Origin: Ailanthus altissimus
Lineage: Eukaryota; Streptophyta; Magnoliopsida; Sapindales; Simaroubaceae
NCBI GenBank assembly: GCA_946807835.1
Contig: OX327699.1
Coordinates: 3,093,001 to 3,157,000, forward strand
Direction: 5' to 3'
DNA length: 64,000 bases
Positions within the stretch are counted from its first letter, which is position 1. Each line of letters opens with the position of its first letter. The notes beneath the pieces were generated by a model. The model made no database searches, was not told where the DNA came from, and was given only the letters and a program-made list of their open reading frames with translations. Below are positions 1-9,798 of the stretch, in pieces. The position numbers and the translations under genes were made by a program.

Positions 1-470
1 GCTTTGATTTAAGGATTATGGTAAGGAGTAAACGTGAATGCTGACATGAATGGCAGCCTTCCCCTGCTATATAAATCATCATTAATCGTACACGGCTGCC
101 GCATCAGCTTTCTGTTGACTGCACCAGAAGATTGAATAATGCCCGGATCAATGCTGGGACCCGATTCAAAATTTCCTTTACAATCAATTGGCTCACTATC
201 CATGACCTGATTACATGGACAATAAAAAAAAAAGGGGGTTAACGAACCAACTTTAGTATTTTTTTCGTATCTAGAGTTGTAGTGAAGAAGTTGCTCTAGT
301 TGATAACAAATACGCGACCCATCCACGGGGTTTCCAACAGCCGCTGAGCAATCAACGAACACTGCATCATAGCACTTCTCATAAAAAATTCCTTAAGACT
401 ATTCATTAGATTCCAAGCTTTCAGAGTAACTCCACAAAATCTCAACGAAAGGTCTTATGAATCAAAATTA
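1..470 (-). pseudogene. Unrecognised coding remnant, probably 3' exons of a decayed gene
   Basis: On the minus strand an open stretch from about 470 down to 1 reads like two exons. The upstream part contains FYEKCYDAVFVDCSAAVGNP and ends near 252 at a GT donor. A pyrimidine-rich stretch ending in CAG (about 205-240) precedes the second part, which contains MDSEPIDCKG and PFMSAFTFTPYHNP and ends at a TAA at 9-11. Residue composition is balanced and non-repetitive, unlike the AT-driven spurious frames around it. Extending the frame upstream gives PFVEILWSYSESLESNE followed by TAG and TAA, so the gene looks broken. I do not recognise the family and assign no function. The AT-rich flank and the lack of any transposon domain suggest a host gene or a fragment of one. 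Confidence that it is coding-derived is modest. Confidence 0.35.
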
Positions 471-1059
471 AACTCAAAACAAAATTAAGTCAACAAGAAA
501 CAATAGTTTCTCTTATTTAACAATAAGTAGCCCATATAATCTATAACTCTAAAGAAACTCACCACTTTAAAACTCAGTCTACAAAAAGTAAATAATAAGG
601 TATACGTCGTCGATTCAATAAGTAAATCAGTTTCATTAAGTTCATAGGCTTTTTTTTTTTTTATAAATTTTAAAGAGTTGCAAGCCTTCCTCATATAATC
701 ATAATAATAACATTAACAATTTCAATTACAAATTTATTAAATTAAACTCTTTCATAAGGGTGAGCATTTTGGGTCCAAGTCAGATTCGAGTTAGACTCAG
801 ATCGAATTTGAATCTCAATCGAGATAATCATTTTTGTCATAATTAGAACATAATTTGGGACATATCCTGTCCTGACTCGAATTTGGTCGGGTCGAGATGG
901 AACATTGGGACACTTTGGGGATATGAGTCATTTTTGCCTATGTCCTTAATTAGTCCAATTTTTTATTTTTAAGTATTTTTTTTATAAATTTTTCAGTATT
1001 GGGCTAAATTTAAGTATTTTGACTACCTTTTGGTATTTTTTTGTATTTTCTTGTCAAAT
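471..1059. other. AT-rich non-coding stretch with a possible hAT-type MITE end
   Basis: No supportable gene. From about 757 the sequence begins AGGGTGAGCATTTTGGG and continues with repeated TCGAG/TCGGGTCGAG motifs to about 900. GGGTGAGCA-type starts are common in plant non-autonomous hAT elements, and a related stretch with gaccCGAAATTTTTAGG occurs at 39,900-39,980 beyond the minisatellite. No target duplication or matching terminal inverted repeat was established, so this is only a suggestion. Confidence 0.25.
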
Positions 1060-1335
1060 ATTTTAATTAGTCCAAATTCAAATTCAAATTCAATTATATT
1101 AAATATTATAATTTTAAATCCAATTTCAATTTCAATTATGTCAAATGTTATAATTTCAATTCTAATTTTAATTTTAATTATGTTAAATATTATAATTTCA
1201 ATTCCAATCCAATTTCAATTACGTTAAATGTTATAATTTTAAATCTAATTTCAATTTCAATTACATTAAATGTTATAATTTCAAATTCAATTTTAAGTTT
1301 AATTATGTTAAATGTTATAATTTTAAATCCAATTT
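1060..1335. repeat. Left block of 42-bp AT-rich minisatellite
   Basis: Tandem units built from a GTTAAATATTATAATTT core followed by several ATTTCA/ATTTTA hexamers. The same unit forms the 1.9-kb block at 37,860-39,780. This block stops at about 1,335, exactly where LINE sequence starts, so the two blocks look like one array split by the LINE insertion. Confidence 0.8.
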
Positions 1336-1470
1336 AAAAAAAAATAGTTTTTTTCTTTTATTGATAGTAACACCCCTTTTGTTACTGTCGTTTTTTCTCT
1401 CTAGACTTTCTTTAGAGATCTGTTGTTTGTCCTCTCTGGGATTCTTCTTTTCTATTGTTTTGATATTTTG

Positions 1471-2045
1471 ATGGATGAAATCGAAGAGCTATAGCAGTCC
1501 TTCTCAATTGACTATGAGCATGCTGATGAGGTGCTCGGTGTTGATGATGAATTTGTGTCTCGGCAATAATATGAGGCAAAATTTAAGTTGTTTGTCAAGA
1601 TACTAACAATGAAGCATTTCCAAGGAGATGCTTTTCAGAACATAATGAGAAACATTTGGAAACATATGGGTGTATTAAGTTTCAAATGGTTGGGGTTGGA
1701 GGTTTTCCTTTTTGAATATGATAAAGAAATTGATAGGAAGAGAGTTTTATTTTTGCAACTGTGGAACTTTAGTTGTTTCCTTCTAGTGATGGAGCCAATG
1801 TCAAGTGATAACATTGCCACCAATCCTAAATTCCACACAATCCCCTTTTAGGTTCAGGTTTTCAACTCCCCTATCATTCATATGAATGAAGAATTTGCTG
1901 AGTTGATTGGCCAAAAAATTGACATCTTCCAAAAGTTGATATCGATAGCTCTGATTCTTGTACAAGAACGTACCTACGTATTAGGGTGCAATTAGACTAT
2001 CGAAGGCTAATTCGAAAGGGGTTGATGATACGATTAGGAAATACT
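1471..2045 (+). pseudogene. LINE ORF1, N-terminal DUF4283-like part
   Basis: Reading from the ATG at 1,471 gives MDEIEEL, a stop, then acidic sequence and a DUF4283-like segment. Recognisable blocks are KILTMKHFQGDAFQNIMRNI, FKWLGLEVFLFEYDKEIDRK, LWNFSCFLLVMEP and HMNEEFAELIG, the usual order for the RNA-binding-like N-terminus of plant L1 ORF1 proteins. In-frame TAG and TAA codons occur near 1,492 and 1,567, and another TAG near 1,849. Frameshifts after 1,910 displace the segment VDIDSSDSCTRTYLRIRVQL. In the family this protein binds LINE RNA to form the ribonucleoprotein used for reverse transcription. The frame is cut at about 2,055 by the copia insertion and resumes at 8,154. Confidence 0.75.
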
Positions 2046-2059
2046 AACAAGTTACATTG

Positions 2060-2567
2060 TGTTGGTAATTTTAGTTGGGACACCCATGATGGAATGACCT
2101 AACACAAGCACTAATAACAAACATATAATTTGTGGATAAAAATGGAGAAGTTATTAACTTGAATGGACAATCCATTAATATAAATGGAAAAGTCATTAAC
2201 TTGAATGGATAATCTATTAACATAAATAAAGAAACTATTAACAATAAATATAGTCAAAATAATGTTATGAAAGTGTTTATATAAACCAACATTGTTTCAT
2301 GTGAATGTGTATAAGAATTGTGCAAATAATGTGTATGGAGTATTAACAAAATTATACACTCTTAAAATAAAAAATTAAGAAAGTGTGTGAATGAGCTGAG
2401 AGTTATTGGCTAAAGAACACAAAAGTTTTTACAACATGAATTGAGAGAACTTTTCGCTTGTAATTGTTCTCCGACTATAAGGAAAGCAGTGACATATCCA
2501 TTAAGTTCTAGCTTTGAGCTTCCGCATCAACATCCAGGTTTATTGTTATTATTTATTATTTTCTTCA
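2060..2567 (+). repeat. 5' LTR of copia element 1
   Basis: Starts TGTTGGTAATTTTAG and ends TTCTTCA directly before the primer-binding site. About 508 bp, roughly 90 bp shorter than the 3' LTR because an internal run of AATGGA/CCATTAA repeats has fewer copies. Contains a TATA-like tttatataaacc near 2,276. Confidence 0.8.
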
Positions 2568-2580
2568 TTGGTATCAGAGC
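2568..2580 (+). other. Primer-binding site (tRNA-Met initiator type)
   Basis: TTGGTATCAGAGC immediately follows the 5' LTR. This is the standard plant copia sequence complementary to the 3' end of initiator methionine tRNA, where minus-strand DNA synthesis begins. Confidence 0.85.
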
Positions 2581-3962
2581 ATGTTAATTTGTGTTCTGTT
2601 TTGGTCATATTAATTGAAATATGTTATTTTTTCATTTAAAATTGAAATTGAGCTTATTAATAGCATAATTTGTTTTAGCTAATAATTAGCTTATGTTTCT
2701 AGTTTTATGAGTTATAATACGTATATAATATATTTCTTGAGCTTTGAATTACTTTAAAATAATATGTATAGTGAAAGAATCAAAACCCTAAGCATAAGAC
2801 CTGAAAATTTGTTACAATCAAAACTTTTTCTATAGTGATTCATTATTTACAATATTAGTACCATTGGAAAGAGCTTGCAACAATCTTTCCAATGGTATAT
2901 TATGTGTTAAATTTGGACTTAAATTGAGAGAGAAAGAGCCATTTCTTTTTCTGATTCGAAAATTGAGTTTTAGGGTTTTAAGGTTGAAGATGATGAACAA
3001 TGTTAATCAGAGCCCCACTCTCTTTACTTGAGAGTGCGCTTCACCCTAACCTCAAACAGGAAAATCAAGTACACCACTAAACTCGGCACATAATTTGGAG
3101 TCGAAAAACTATAAGATAATTGCCGGAGTAGAGTTTTATGATGGCGCGTGCATGACACGCTCTACTTACTAAGAGTGAACAAGCGCTACACTATGTAGCG
3201 TATGTTTCACTCATTATTCCAGCGTGTGTAGGCCTCACACACCGCCTTCCTGGACTCTGATTTCGGCGTCGTTTGTAGCAGTCAGCTTAGAATTTTATTT
3301 TGTATTTTAAAATGAAAATTTAAAATTATTAATATATTTGATTTAATTATATTAATGTAAATAATTGAAAAATCAAAATAAAATACTATTACACAGTTTA
3401 AAATTTCTAAAAAATATTTTTAATATTTTATAGAATGTACTTGAGGGTGTTATACTCTAGTGGGAGCAAAAATATTTATTTATGATACATACTCTCTCAA
3501 TTAAGTTTATGACTATTATCTCTATTATATTTTCTTTTTGTTGATGAATAGTATAATAGAGAATTTTCTTTTTAGAATGAATCACATTGAATAAAAGGAG
3601 TTATAGACAATATATGAATATTTTAGAGAAATAGTTTATGAATATTATCTTTCACATTATGTTCGTTTATTATTTAATGAACATGATTAATGAAGCATAT
3701 GTGATATTTATGATTTGAATATTTTGCTACATTGTCCATATATATCACATAATATATTTTTTTAAGTGGGAGTTCTATTTGGTAAAAATTCTTAGGGAAT
3801 AAATAAATAGAATGAGTATTTTGCACCATAAACTTGAACATTGATAACATTTGGAAAGGATGATGATTAGAAGCATGGATGACTTTTCAACTCTAATCCT
3901 TATGTTAAGTTATCATGTGTTTTTATTTTTGTGATTGCAGCAAAAGAAATAAATGTGTGTAA
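2581..3962 (+). other. Copia 1 leader with a GC-richer structured island
   Basis: No open gene. Mostly AT-rich, but about 3,000-3,290 is clearly richer in G and C and full of short inverted repeats, for example CGCTACActaTGTAGCG at about 3,184-3,200 flanked by GAGTGAA and TTCACTC, and GTGTGtaggcctCACAC at about 3,223-3,240. In retrotransposons this region is the untranslated leader that can carry packaging or translation signals. Whether this island does so is inference. It could also be a captured fragment. Confidence 0.5.
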
Positions 3963-4059
3963 ATGATATTATGCCAACAGCTTATTAATGTCTCTATAAT
4001 TATTTCTATTCAATAGAAATAATTATAGAGACATTAATAAGCTGTTGGCATAATATCAT
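3963..4059. repeat. Perfect 48-bp-arm palindrome with 1-nt spacer
   Basis: The 48 bases 3,963-4,010 are exactly reverse-complementary to 4,012-4,059 around a single C at 4,011. I checked each pair; the first mismatch is 3,962/4,060. It lies 10 bp upstream of the gag ATG at 4,070. Perfect arms in an otherwise decayed element imply very recent formation, for instance by template switching, or an assembly artefact. Confidence 0.95.
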
Positions 4060-4069
4060 GTGAATAGAA

Positions 4070-4999
4070 ATGGCAACTACAAAAAATATTGTGACTGAAT
4101 TAAACAAAGGAGAAAAATTGAATGGTGACAACTACGATATTTGGCACCGTAAAATTTAGTATGTTCTTGAAGAGCAAGAGACTCTTGAGGCTATTTTCAA
4201 CACCATGATTGAGGCATCTCATGGAAATACTACTCAATATAAGAGAGATCACGAGGCTTATCAAGTTTGGAAAAGAAAAAATAGATATGCTCGCATTACA
4301 TCACTGAGCAGTATACAAGATAATCTCTTGTTTCAGTATGAGGAATATGAGATAGCTCAAAGGATGTGGCTTGCCCTAAATGACAAGTTTGGAGGTACTT
4401 TCACCACAAAACTTAGAAAGCTTACTATCAAATTCGACTCATATAGAAAGCACCAAAATCATACAATGAGGCAGCATTTAAGAAAGATGTCGAATATAAT
4501 TTAAGAGCTCAAAAATGTTGGACATATACTGACTGATGAGTAGCAAGTACAAGCAGTCATTCGATCTCTTCCTAATAGTTGGGAACATATAAGAGTTAAC
4601 ATGACGCATAATGATAGCATCAAAACTTTTGATGACATAGGACATCATCTTGAACTAGAAGAAAAGTGCCTAAAGGCTACTAATACTTTTGTTCAACTCT
4701 ATATGGCAGATTTTAGCTTGTGCAAAGCTTCAAGCTTTAAGCACAAAAAGAGAGGCAAGGCCCTTCACAAAAAAAAGGGATTTATTCTAGCATAAATGAA
4801 GTCCACTATTAGAAAGCACAATAGAAGAAAGCACACTGGTAAGAGGAAAGATAAAACTAAGATAAATTGCAATAATTATGGCAAGCTTGGCCATTTTACT
4901 TGTGAATGCACTGAATCAAAAAAGGTACAAAAATACTCTACACATTTGCTTTATAGTTATGTGCGTAGTTCTACATTTATTATTAAACAGACCACATAG
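4070..4999 (+). pseudogene. Copia 1 gag with degenerate zinc knuckle
   Basis: From the ATG at 4,070 a single frame runs through a UBN2-type copia gag: NGDNYDIWHRKI near the start, then YEIAQRMWLALNDKFGG, RQHLRKMSNII, VIRSLPNSWEHIRVNM. The capsid-like domain spans roughly residues 20-210 and a basic stretch follows. The knuckle at about 4,864-4,914 reads CNNYGKLGHFTCEC, so the second Cys of C-x2-C-x4-H-x4-C is Tyr. In-frame stops occur near 4,157, 4,502, 4,541 and 4,793. Gag normally assembles virus-like particles and binds the genomic RNA. The frame continues into pol without a shift. It is certainly non-functional. Confidence 0.8.
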
Positions 5000-6057
5000 C
5001 TAAAGATTGTGGAGCTTTTGTGGAGTATCGTTAGATTAGTCAAGGGACTAAATGGATATACGTGGGGAACAACTTTAGAGTTAAAGCAAAGGGATTGGCA
5101 CCTATAAACTAGAGTTGCATGACGGTTGAACTCTTCTTCTCCATGATGTCTTATATGCTCCAGAAATCCGACGAAACTTAGTTTCTGTATTAGCCTTTCT
5201 TAAATTAGGATACAATCTAAATTTTTATGGTGCTGGTTTAAAAATCTCATATAATTTAGACTTAATTGGCACTGGTTATTTGTTGGATGGTTTTATGATT
5301 TTGGATACTGTAATTAATAATAGTTATTTTTTCTATGGTGCATCTTCTGATGTGGATGTTAATATTTGGCATGCTAGACTTAGACATATAGGACAAGATA
5401 GAATAGATTAGCTAGAGAGGGCTTAGTGGGCTTACTTGCTAAGATTAATTTACCTATATGTGAAAATTGTTTAGCAGGAAAAATAACTCAAAAATCATTT
5501 GGCAATGGAACTAAGGCTGAATATCCTTTGCAATTGATCCACTTAGACATCTGTGGTCCAATGAGTGTGAAGGCTAGATATAGAGCCTCATATTTTATTA
5601 CATTTATTGATGACTTCTCGCATTTCGGTTATGTCTATTTGATCTCTCATAAATCCAAAGTATTGGATTGCTTTAGATCCTTTTTAAATTTGGTTAAGAA
5701 TCAATTAGACAAAAGATTTAAAGCTCTAAGAACTGACCGAGGACGTGAATATCTTTCTAAACAGTTCAAGAAGCTACGTGATAAGAAAGGTATAGAAAGG
5801 CATTTAACTATTCTTGGGACTCTGTAATAAAATAATGTAGTAGAAAGAAAGAATAGAACATTACTCAAAATGACTAGGTCTATGATGGCGCAAGAAAATC
5901 TCCTAGTGTTATACTATAGAGATGCATTATTAATCACAGCTTATATACTTAATCGAGTTTTGAGTAAATTAGTTAGTTTCACACCATATGGCTATAGACG
6001 GGTAGGAAACCTGACCTAGCTCATTTGTGACCATAGGGTCTGCAGCATATGTTCATG
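5000..6057 (+). pseudogene. Copia 1 protease remnant, GAG-pre-integrase and integrase core
   Basis: In the same frame as gag. A weak protease-region remnant (about 5,040-5,330) contains LLHDVLYAP and NLVSVLAFLKLGYNL. A GAG-pre-integrase block follows with WHARLRHIG and CENCLAGK (zinc-binding H and C residues). The integrase core then has LIHLDICGPM (first Asp), ALRTDRGREYL (second Asp) and NNVVERKNRT (Glu), in normal DDE order. Stops interrupt at about 5,030, 5,408 and 5,827. Integrase would insert the cDNA into the host genome. The frame is broken at 6,058-6,063 by another element and resumes at 7,334. Confidence 0.8.
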
Positions 6058-6063
6058 ACCCAT

Positions 6064-7327
6064 TAATAAACATAAATTATATCTATTATTTTCACTCCTT
6101 TAACTTGATTAATTGCTCATTTTAATAAGAATATTAAGATTTTTATATGTTTAATTGTTATTTTGTAGGTTTGGAGTTAATGGAGCAATTAAGGATGAAA
6201 ATCTAAGAAAAACAAGGCAAAACATCAAATTGCTACAGTGCCGTGTGAACAGTACCCCCTACAGTGCTGTCACCACATTGATGAACAGTGATCGCGGCAG
6301 CAGTAAACAGTGCAATTTTCCTAATCCTAAAAGAAATACAATTTCAAGACTCCAATCAATCCCTATATAAAGGCCACTCGTTTCAAACCTCAAAGACATA
6401 CAACTTAGGGCTCTTTGAGCCACAACACATTGAATGAGAGCAATTTTTAGAGAGAGAAGCAAGAAATTATTGGCGAATCTTTGGCGTATCAACCAATTGC
6501 AAATTGACGTCTATATTGGTTTGCTTTTGGTTGTATCATGTTTATTTTATTTTTCAGCCATAATTCTCTTATTATCATGAGCTAAATTTATTTTTTAGGG
6601 TTATTACTTGAACTCAATATGTAAGCTTAATTGTTGGATCTTTTTAATATTTATTTGAACTCAATTCTTTATTATTCAAATTATTTGTTCTTAATGCTTC
6701 ATTATATCTGATCAATATTGTGATTGCTTTAGTAATACTTTGATAAACTCGAAAGAGGCATCATTGTATTTAGACCTAGATAATTTGATGCATGATTATA
6801 GAGTAACATTCAATATTGCATATGCAAGTTTCGAATTAGGATAGGAATATACCTAATTGGCATGTATGGTCAATAAGACTTATTCTTAATGAATCTTTAT
6901 TTATTACAAGTACCATAGGAATATAAGTATTTGGTAAATTAGGATATACTTGCATGACCTTGGAAGAGGCTTGTGAATACATTAGTATCTTGACCAATAA
7001 TAAGAATTAAGGAATATAAATATTAAAAGGATTAATCTTTAGAAATTATATTGAAGGATAGTAATTAACCCTAGGCTTTTTCTATATTGCTATTTTCTTA
7101 TTTTTTTAAGTTGTATCATTTATTTTCTGCACTTTTATTTTATTCAAATTTATTGCAAAATTAAAATTTGATTTTTTTGAATAATTATAAAAAAGATATA
7201 ATTTTAGTACTTGGTAGAAAATAAAAATTATCTATGTGGGTTCGACATCCGATTTTATAAGTCCTTTTATTACTTGTTATAATAGCGTATACTTGCGCTT
7301 AATTATAAGATATAGAAATATCGCATC
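6064..7327 (+). mobile_element. Unclassified 1,264-bp element, copy 1, with ACCCAT TSD
   Basis: The copia integrase frame is interrupted here. ACCCAT occurs on both sides (6,058-6,063 and 7,328-7,333), and removing the insert restores a natural integrase reading across the site. The element starts TAATAAACATAAAT and ends ATATCGCATC. It has no transposase or RT frame. Features: GC-richer stretch with repeated CTACAGTG/AACAGTG words (about 6,233-6,315), a TATA box, and a 3' part containing GGGTTCGACATCC (about 7,240), similar to a Pol III B box. A second copy on the minus strand begins at 61,358. The 6-bp duplication and the lack of obvious terminal inverted repeats leave the class open. Confidence 0.75.
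6364..6371 (+). promoter_or_regulatory. TATA box of the 1,264-bp element
   Basis: CCTATATAAAGGCCACTCG at this point is matched by CCTATAAAAAGCCACTCG in the second copy (minus strand, about 62,346). Conservation of the box and following bases between two diverged copies supports a Pol II promoter with transcription starting about 30 bp downstream. Confidence 0.5.
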
Positions 7328-7333
7328 ACCCAT

Positions 7334-7550
7334 CACATAAATATAGAAAATTACGTCCAAGAGGAAAGAAATGTATCTTTATAAGATACCCTGAACACTC
7401 CAAAGGGTATGTGTTTATAGGTGAATGTGAAGATGGAATAATAATTGAACTTGAATCACGAGATGTCACTTACTTATAAGATATAGAAATATCGTATCAA
7501 ACTCTTATTGCTCTGTACACATTGTCATCCCATCATGTATGAGTGGAAAA
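7334..7550 (+). pseudogene. Copia 1 integrase C-terminal remnant, deletion junction and polypurine end
   Basis: After the inserted element the copia frame resumes with HKYRKLRPRGKKCIFIRYPE, SKGYVFIGE and ELESRDVTY, the integrase C-terminal region next to the pol linker. It stops at about 7,470. Bases 7,471-7,498 then repeat the tail of the 1,264-bp element almost exactly (ATAAGATATAGAAATATCG). The following 50 bp ends GAGTGGAAAA before the LTR, a plausible polypurine tract. The whole reverse transcriptase and RNase H are missing. A second copy of the 1,264-bp element followed by deletion would explain the stray tail. This is inference. Confidence 0.65.
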
Positions 7551-8148
7551 TGTTGGTAATTTTAGTTAGGTCACCCATGATGGAATGACCTAACTTAAGC
7601 ACTAATAACAAACATATAATTTCTTGATAAAAATGGAGAAGCCATTAACTTGAATGGATAATCCATTAACTATAATGGAGAAGCCATTAACTTGAATGGG
7701 TAATCCATTAACTATAATGGAGAAACCATTAACTTGAATGGATAATCCATTAATATAAATGGAGAAGCCATTAACTTTAATGGACAATTCATTAATATAA
7801 ATGGAGAAACCATTAACAATAAATATAGTTAAAATAATCTTATGAGAGAGTCTATATAAACCAATATTGTTTCATTGTGAATATATGCAAGAATTTTGTA
7901 AATAATGTGTATAGAGTATTAGCAAAATTATACACTTTTAAAATGAAAAACTAAGAAAGTGTATGTGTGAATGAGCTGAGAGTTATTGGCTAAAGAACAC
8001 AAAGTTCTTGCAACGTGAATTGAGGGAACGTTTTGCTTGTGATTGTTCTCCGACCATAAGGAAAGTAGTGACACAAATCCGTTCGGTTCTAGCTTTAAGC
8101 TTTTGCATCAACATCCAGGTATGTTGTTATTATTTGTTATTTCCTTTA
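7551..8148 (+). repeat. 3' LTR of copia element 1, with expanded internal minisatellite
   Basis: Starts TGTTGGTAATTTTAG as the 5' LTR does and ends TTCCTTTA (CA to TA). About 598 bp. Between 7,630 and 7,815 it holds four or more alternating blocks of ATGGAGAAGCCATTAAC and ATGGATAATCCATTAA where the 5' LTR has about two. Confidence 0.8.
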
Positions 8149-8153
8149 CATTA

Positions 8154-9408
8154 GGTATCTTTCAAAAATGAAAAAATCCTTAATTTGTGTTTACTTTGTG
8201 GTATGTTAGAAGAGAAATTTTCTTTTGATTTCAACACTGCTATCAATTCCTTACCTGTTATCTTTACGTCTTTTATAATTGCAGGGTTGTTCGAAAATCC
8301 TTATTGCTTATTTTCTTTCTTCACCACAGAAGATACACCCCTGAACTATAAAGAAGTCATACTTAGAGATTGAATCAAGATCCCTATAGGCTAGGGCTCA
8401 TAAACCCTTTCTTTCATTCATCAATAGGCCCTGGTCGATCACTTGTTCAAGCCGAGATTGAAAAGTAGAAGTCATAAAAAAAAAGATGTTTCTCACATGG
8501 ATAACCTACTATCTTAAAAAAATTGAGAACCATTGCTTTCTTGAATCACTTCGGGTTGTCTTCTACAATCAATGGTTGATCTCGATTAAACAATCAATAA
8601 GTGATGGGAACATGATGTCTAAACCTTCTATCAGAATAAAGGATCAAATAGAAGCATACGGTGATTCTAGCCATAGTGGTAAAGGATCTAAGACTTCTAA
8701 GATTAGTTATGAGAAAAACAAAACTACTGATCACGCTGATAATGCTAAAGAAGGTGGCCTTCGAAATGACCAGTTAAAGCACATGGATGAGATGGAGCAT
8801 ATTACAGATACTAAGGTTCTTAAAAATGATGAGGAAACAAATGTGCATGGTCAGAGTCATGGAAGTGGTATTCATGGTAGTTACCTGATCGGTGGTGTTA
8901 CCGACGAAGAAATGATTTTGACATATATAGAGGGTAACAAATCAAATTCTTTTGTGGATAAAAACCTCAAATTTGAAAGTCTAAAGAAGATTAGAACTTA
9001 AATTTAGCTCTTGTCGAGATTTCAGTGCAGATGGTAATGACTTCATCAAAGGGGTTTGTATCTGAACTAAAGTCCTACTCTAAGTCATAGTTTATTTCTG
9101 AAACTAACAACAACTCCTATTATTCCTTTATTCTGAAACTCTTGGACCATAATAAGGCCACAGTTTCATCTAAGATGATCCATCTAAATTCTTTCCTAGT
9201 GTCTGAAGTAAAGTTTGTCTTCAACTCTTATAATGTTAAGATGCTTTTGTTGCACTTTTTACAAATACAGACTTTACACCTTTAAGAAAAATCACTCAAC
9301 ATAGGAATCAAACCTCTACTTTAAAACGTGTAAAAAAAACTTCCAACTGAGTTATATGGGGGAGGATGGAATGACAAAATTTTTAGGCGTAACAAAATAA
9401 AAAATCTT
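8154..9408 (+). pseudogene. LINE ORF1 continuation and downstream part
   Basis: Directly after the copia target duplication the LINE frame resumes with FKNEKILNLCLLCGML, matching the CxxC start of the zinc knuckle seen in plant LINE ORF1. It then degenerates. A hydrophilic open frame at 8,486-9,001 (171 codons) is rich in Ser, Lys, Asp and Glu and would correspond to the disordered C-terminal half of ORF1. Its role in the family is RNA binding in the LINE ribonucleoprotein. From 9,002 to 9,408 I see only further decayed frame fragments. Assignment of the 171-codon part rests on position and composition, not on motifs. Confidence 0.5.
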
Positions 9409-9598
9409 TGTATCATATCCCACATCGCTCGTAAAGATGAGCCTATGATAATTTATAAAGCTTGGCCCCCTCTAACTAAATTGACGTGTTTTGGGTAAAT
9501 GACGCTTGCGTGAATCCTAAAAGCAAATCATTGAAGGTGAAGAATGCGTGCGTGAAGCCCAAAGCAAACAATATCTACTTGGTTGTTAGGCCTGAACA
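9409..9598 (+). repeat. TRIM-like element, LTR A
   Basis: About 190 bp starting TGTATCATATCCCACATC and containing GATGAGCCTATGATAATTTA and GCCCAAAGCAAACAATATC. It recurs as LTR B (9,689-9,798 plus 20,646-20,728). Directly after it, GATATCAGAATAGG (9,607-9,620) resembles a mutated TGGTATCAGAGTAGG primer-binding site, and AAAGGATGGGAGAT (9,675-9,688) before LTR B resembles a polypurine tract. Together they suggest a terminal-repeat retrotransposon in miniature with an internal region of about 90 bp and no coding. Confidence 0.6.
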
Positions 9599-9688
9599 TT
9601 ATAAATGATATCAGAATAGGTTTACGACGACCAGGTGTGCAGATTGGATGACCCTCATGAGGACTCAAGGTCCTAAAGGATGGGAGAT

Positions 9689-9798
9689 TGTCACATCTAA
9701 CCTTGCGAAGATGAGCCTGTGATAGTTTATAAGGCCTTGCCCTTCTAACAAAATAGATATGTTGTAAGTGAAGGATGCTTGCTTTAAGCTCAAAAGCA
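9689..9798 (+). repeat. TRIM-like element, LTR B, first part
   Basis: Starts TGTCACATCTAACC and parallels LTR A. It is interrupted at 9,798 by copia element 2 and resumes at 20,646. The 5-mers AAGCA (9,794-9,798) and AAACA (20,646-20,650) at the two break points fit the copia target duplication with one transition. Confidence 0.6.

Larger units (their letters stand above)
2055..8153 (+). mobile_element. Ty1/copia retrotransposon 1, internally deleted, with TSD
   Basis: Two related direct repeats starting TGTTGGTAATTTTAG (2,060-2,567 and 7,551-8,148) bound a tRNA-Met type primer-binding site, gag, zinc knuckle and integrase. Flanking 5-mers CATTG (2,055-2,059) and CATTA (8,149-8,153) fit a target-site duplication with one transition. 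Removing the element rejoins the LINE ORF1 frame. Reverse transcriptase and RNase H are absent: integrase C-terminal sequence at 7,334-7,470 runs almost directly into the 3' LTR. A 1,264-bp element sits in the integrase gene. Non-autonomous and dead. Confidence 0.85.

Noticed and set aside
7240..7252. SINE interpretation from the GGTTCGA B-box-like sequence
   Set aside because: The motif is near the 3' end, no A box at the proper distance was seen, and a conserved TATA box suggests Pol II.
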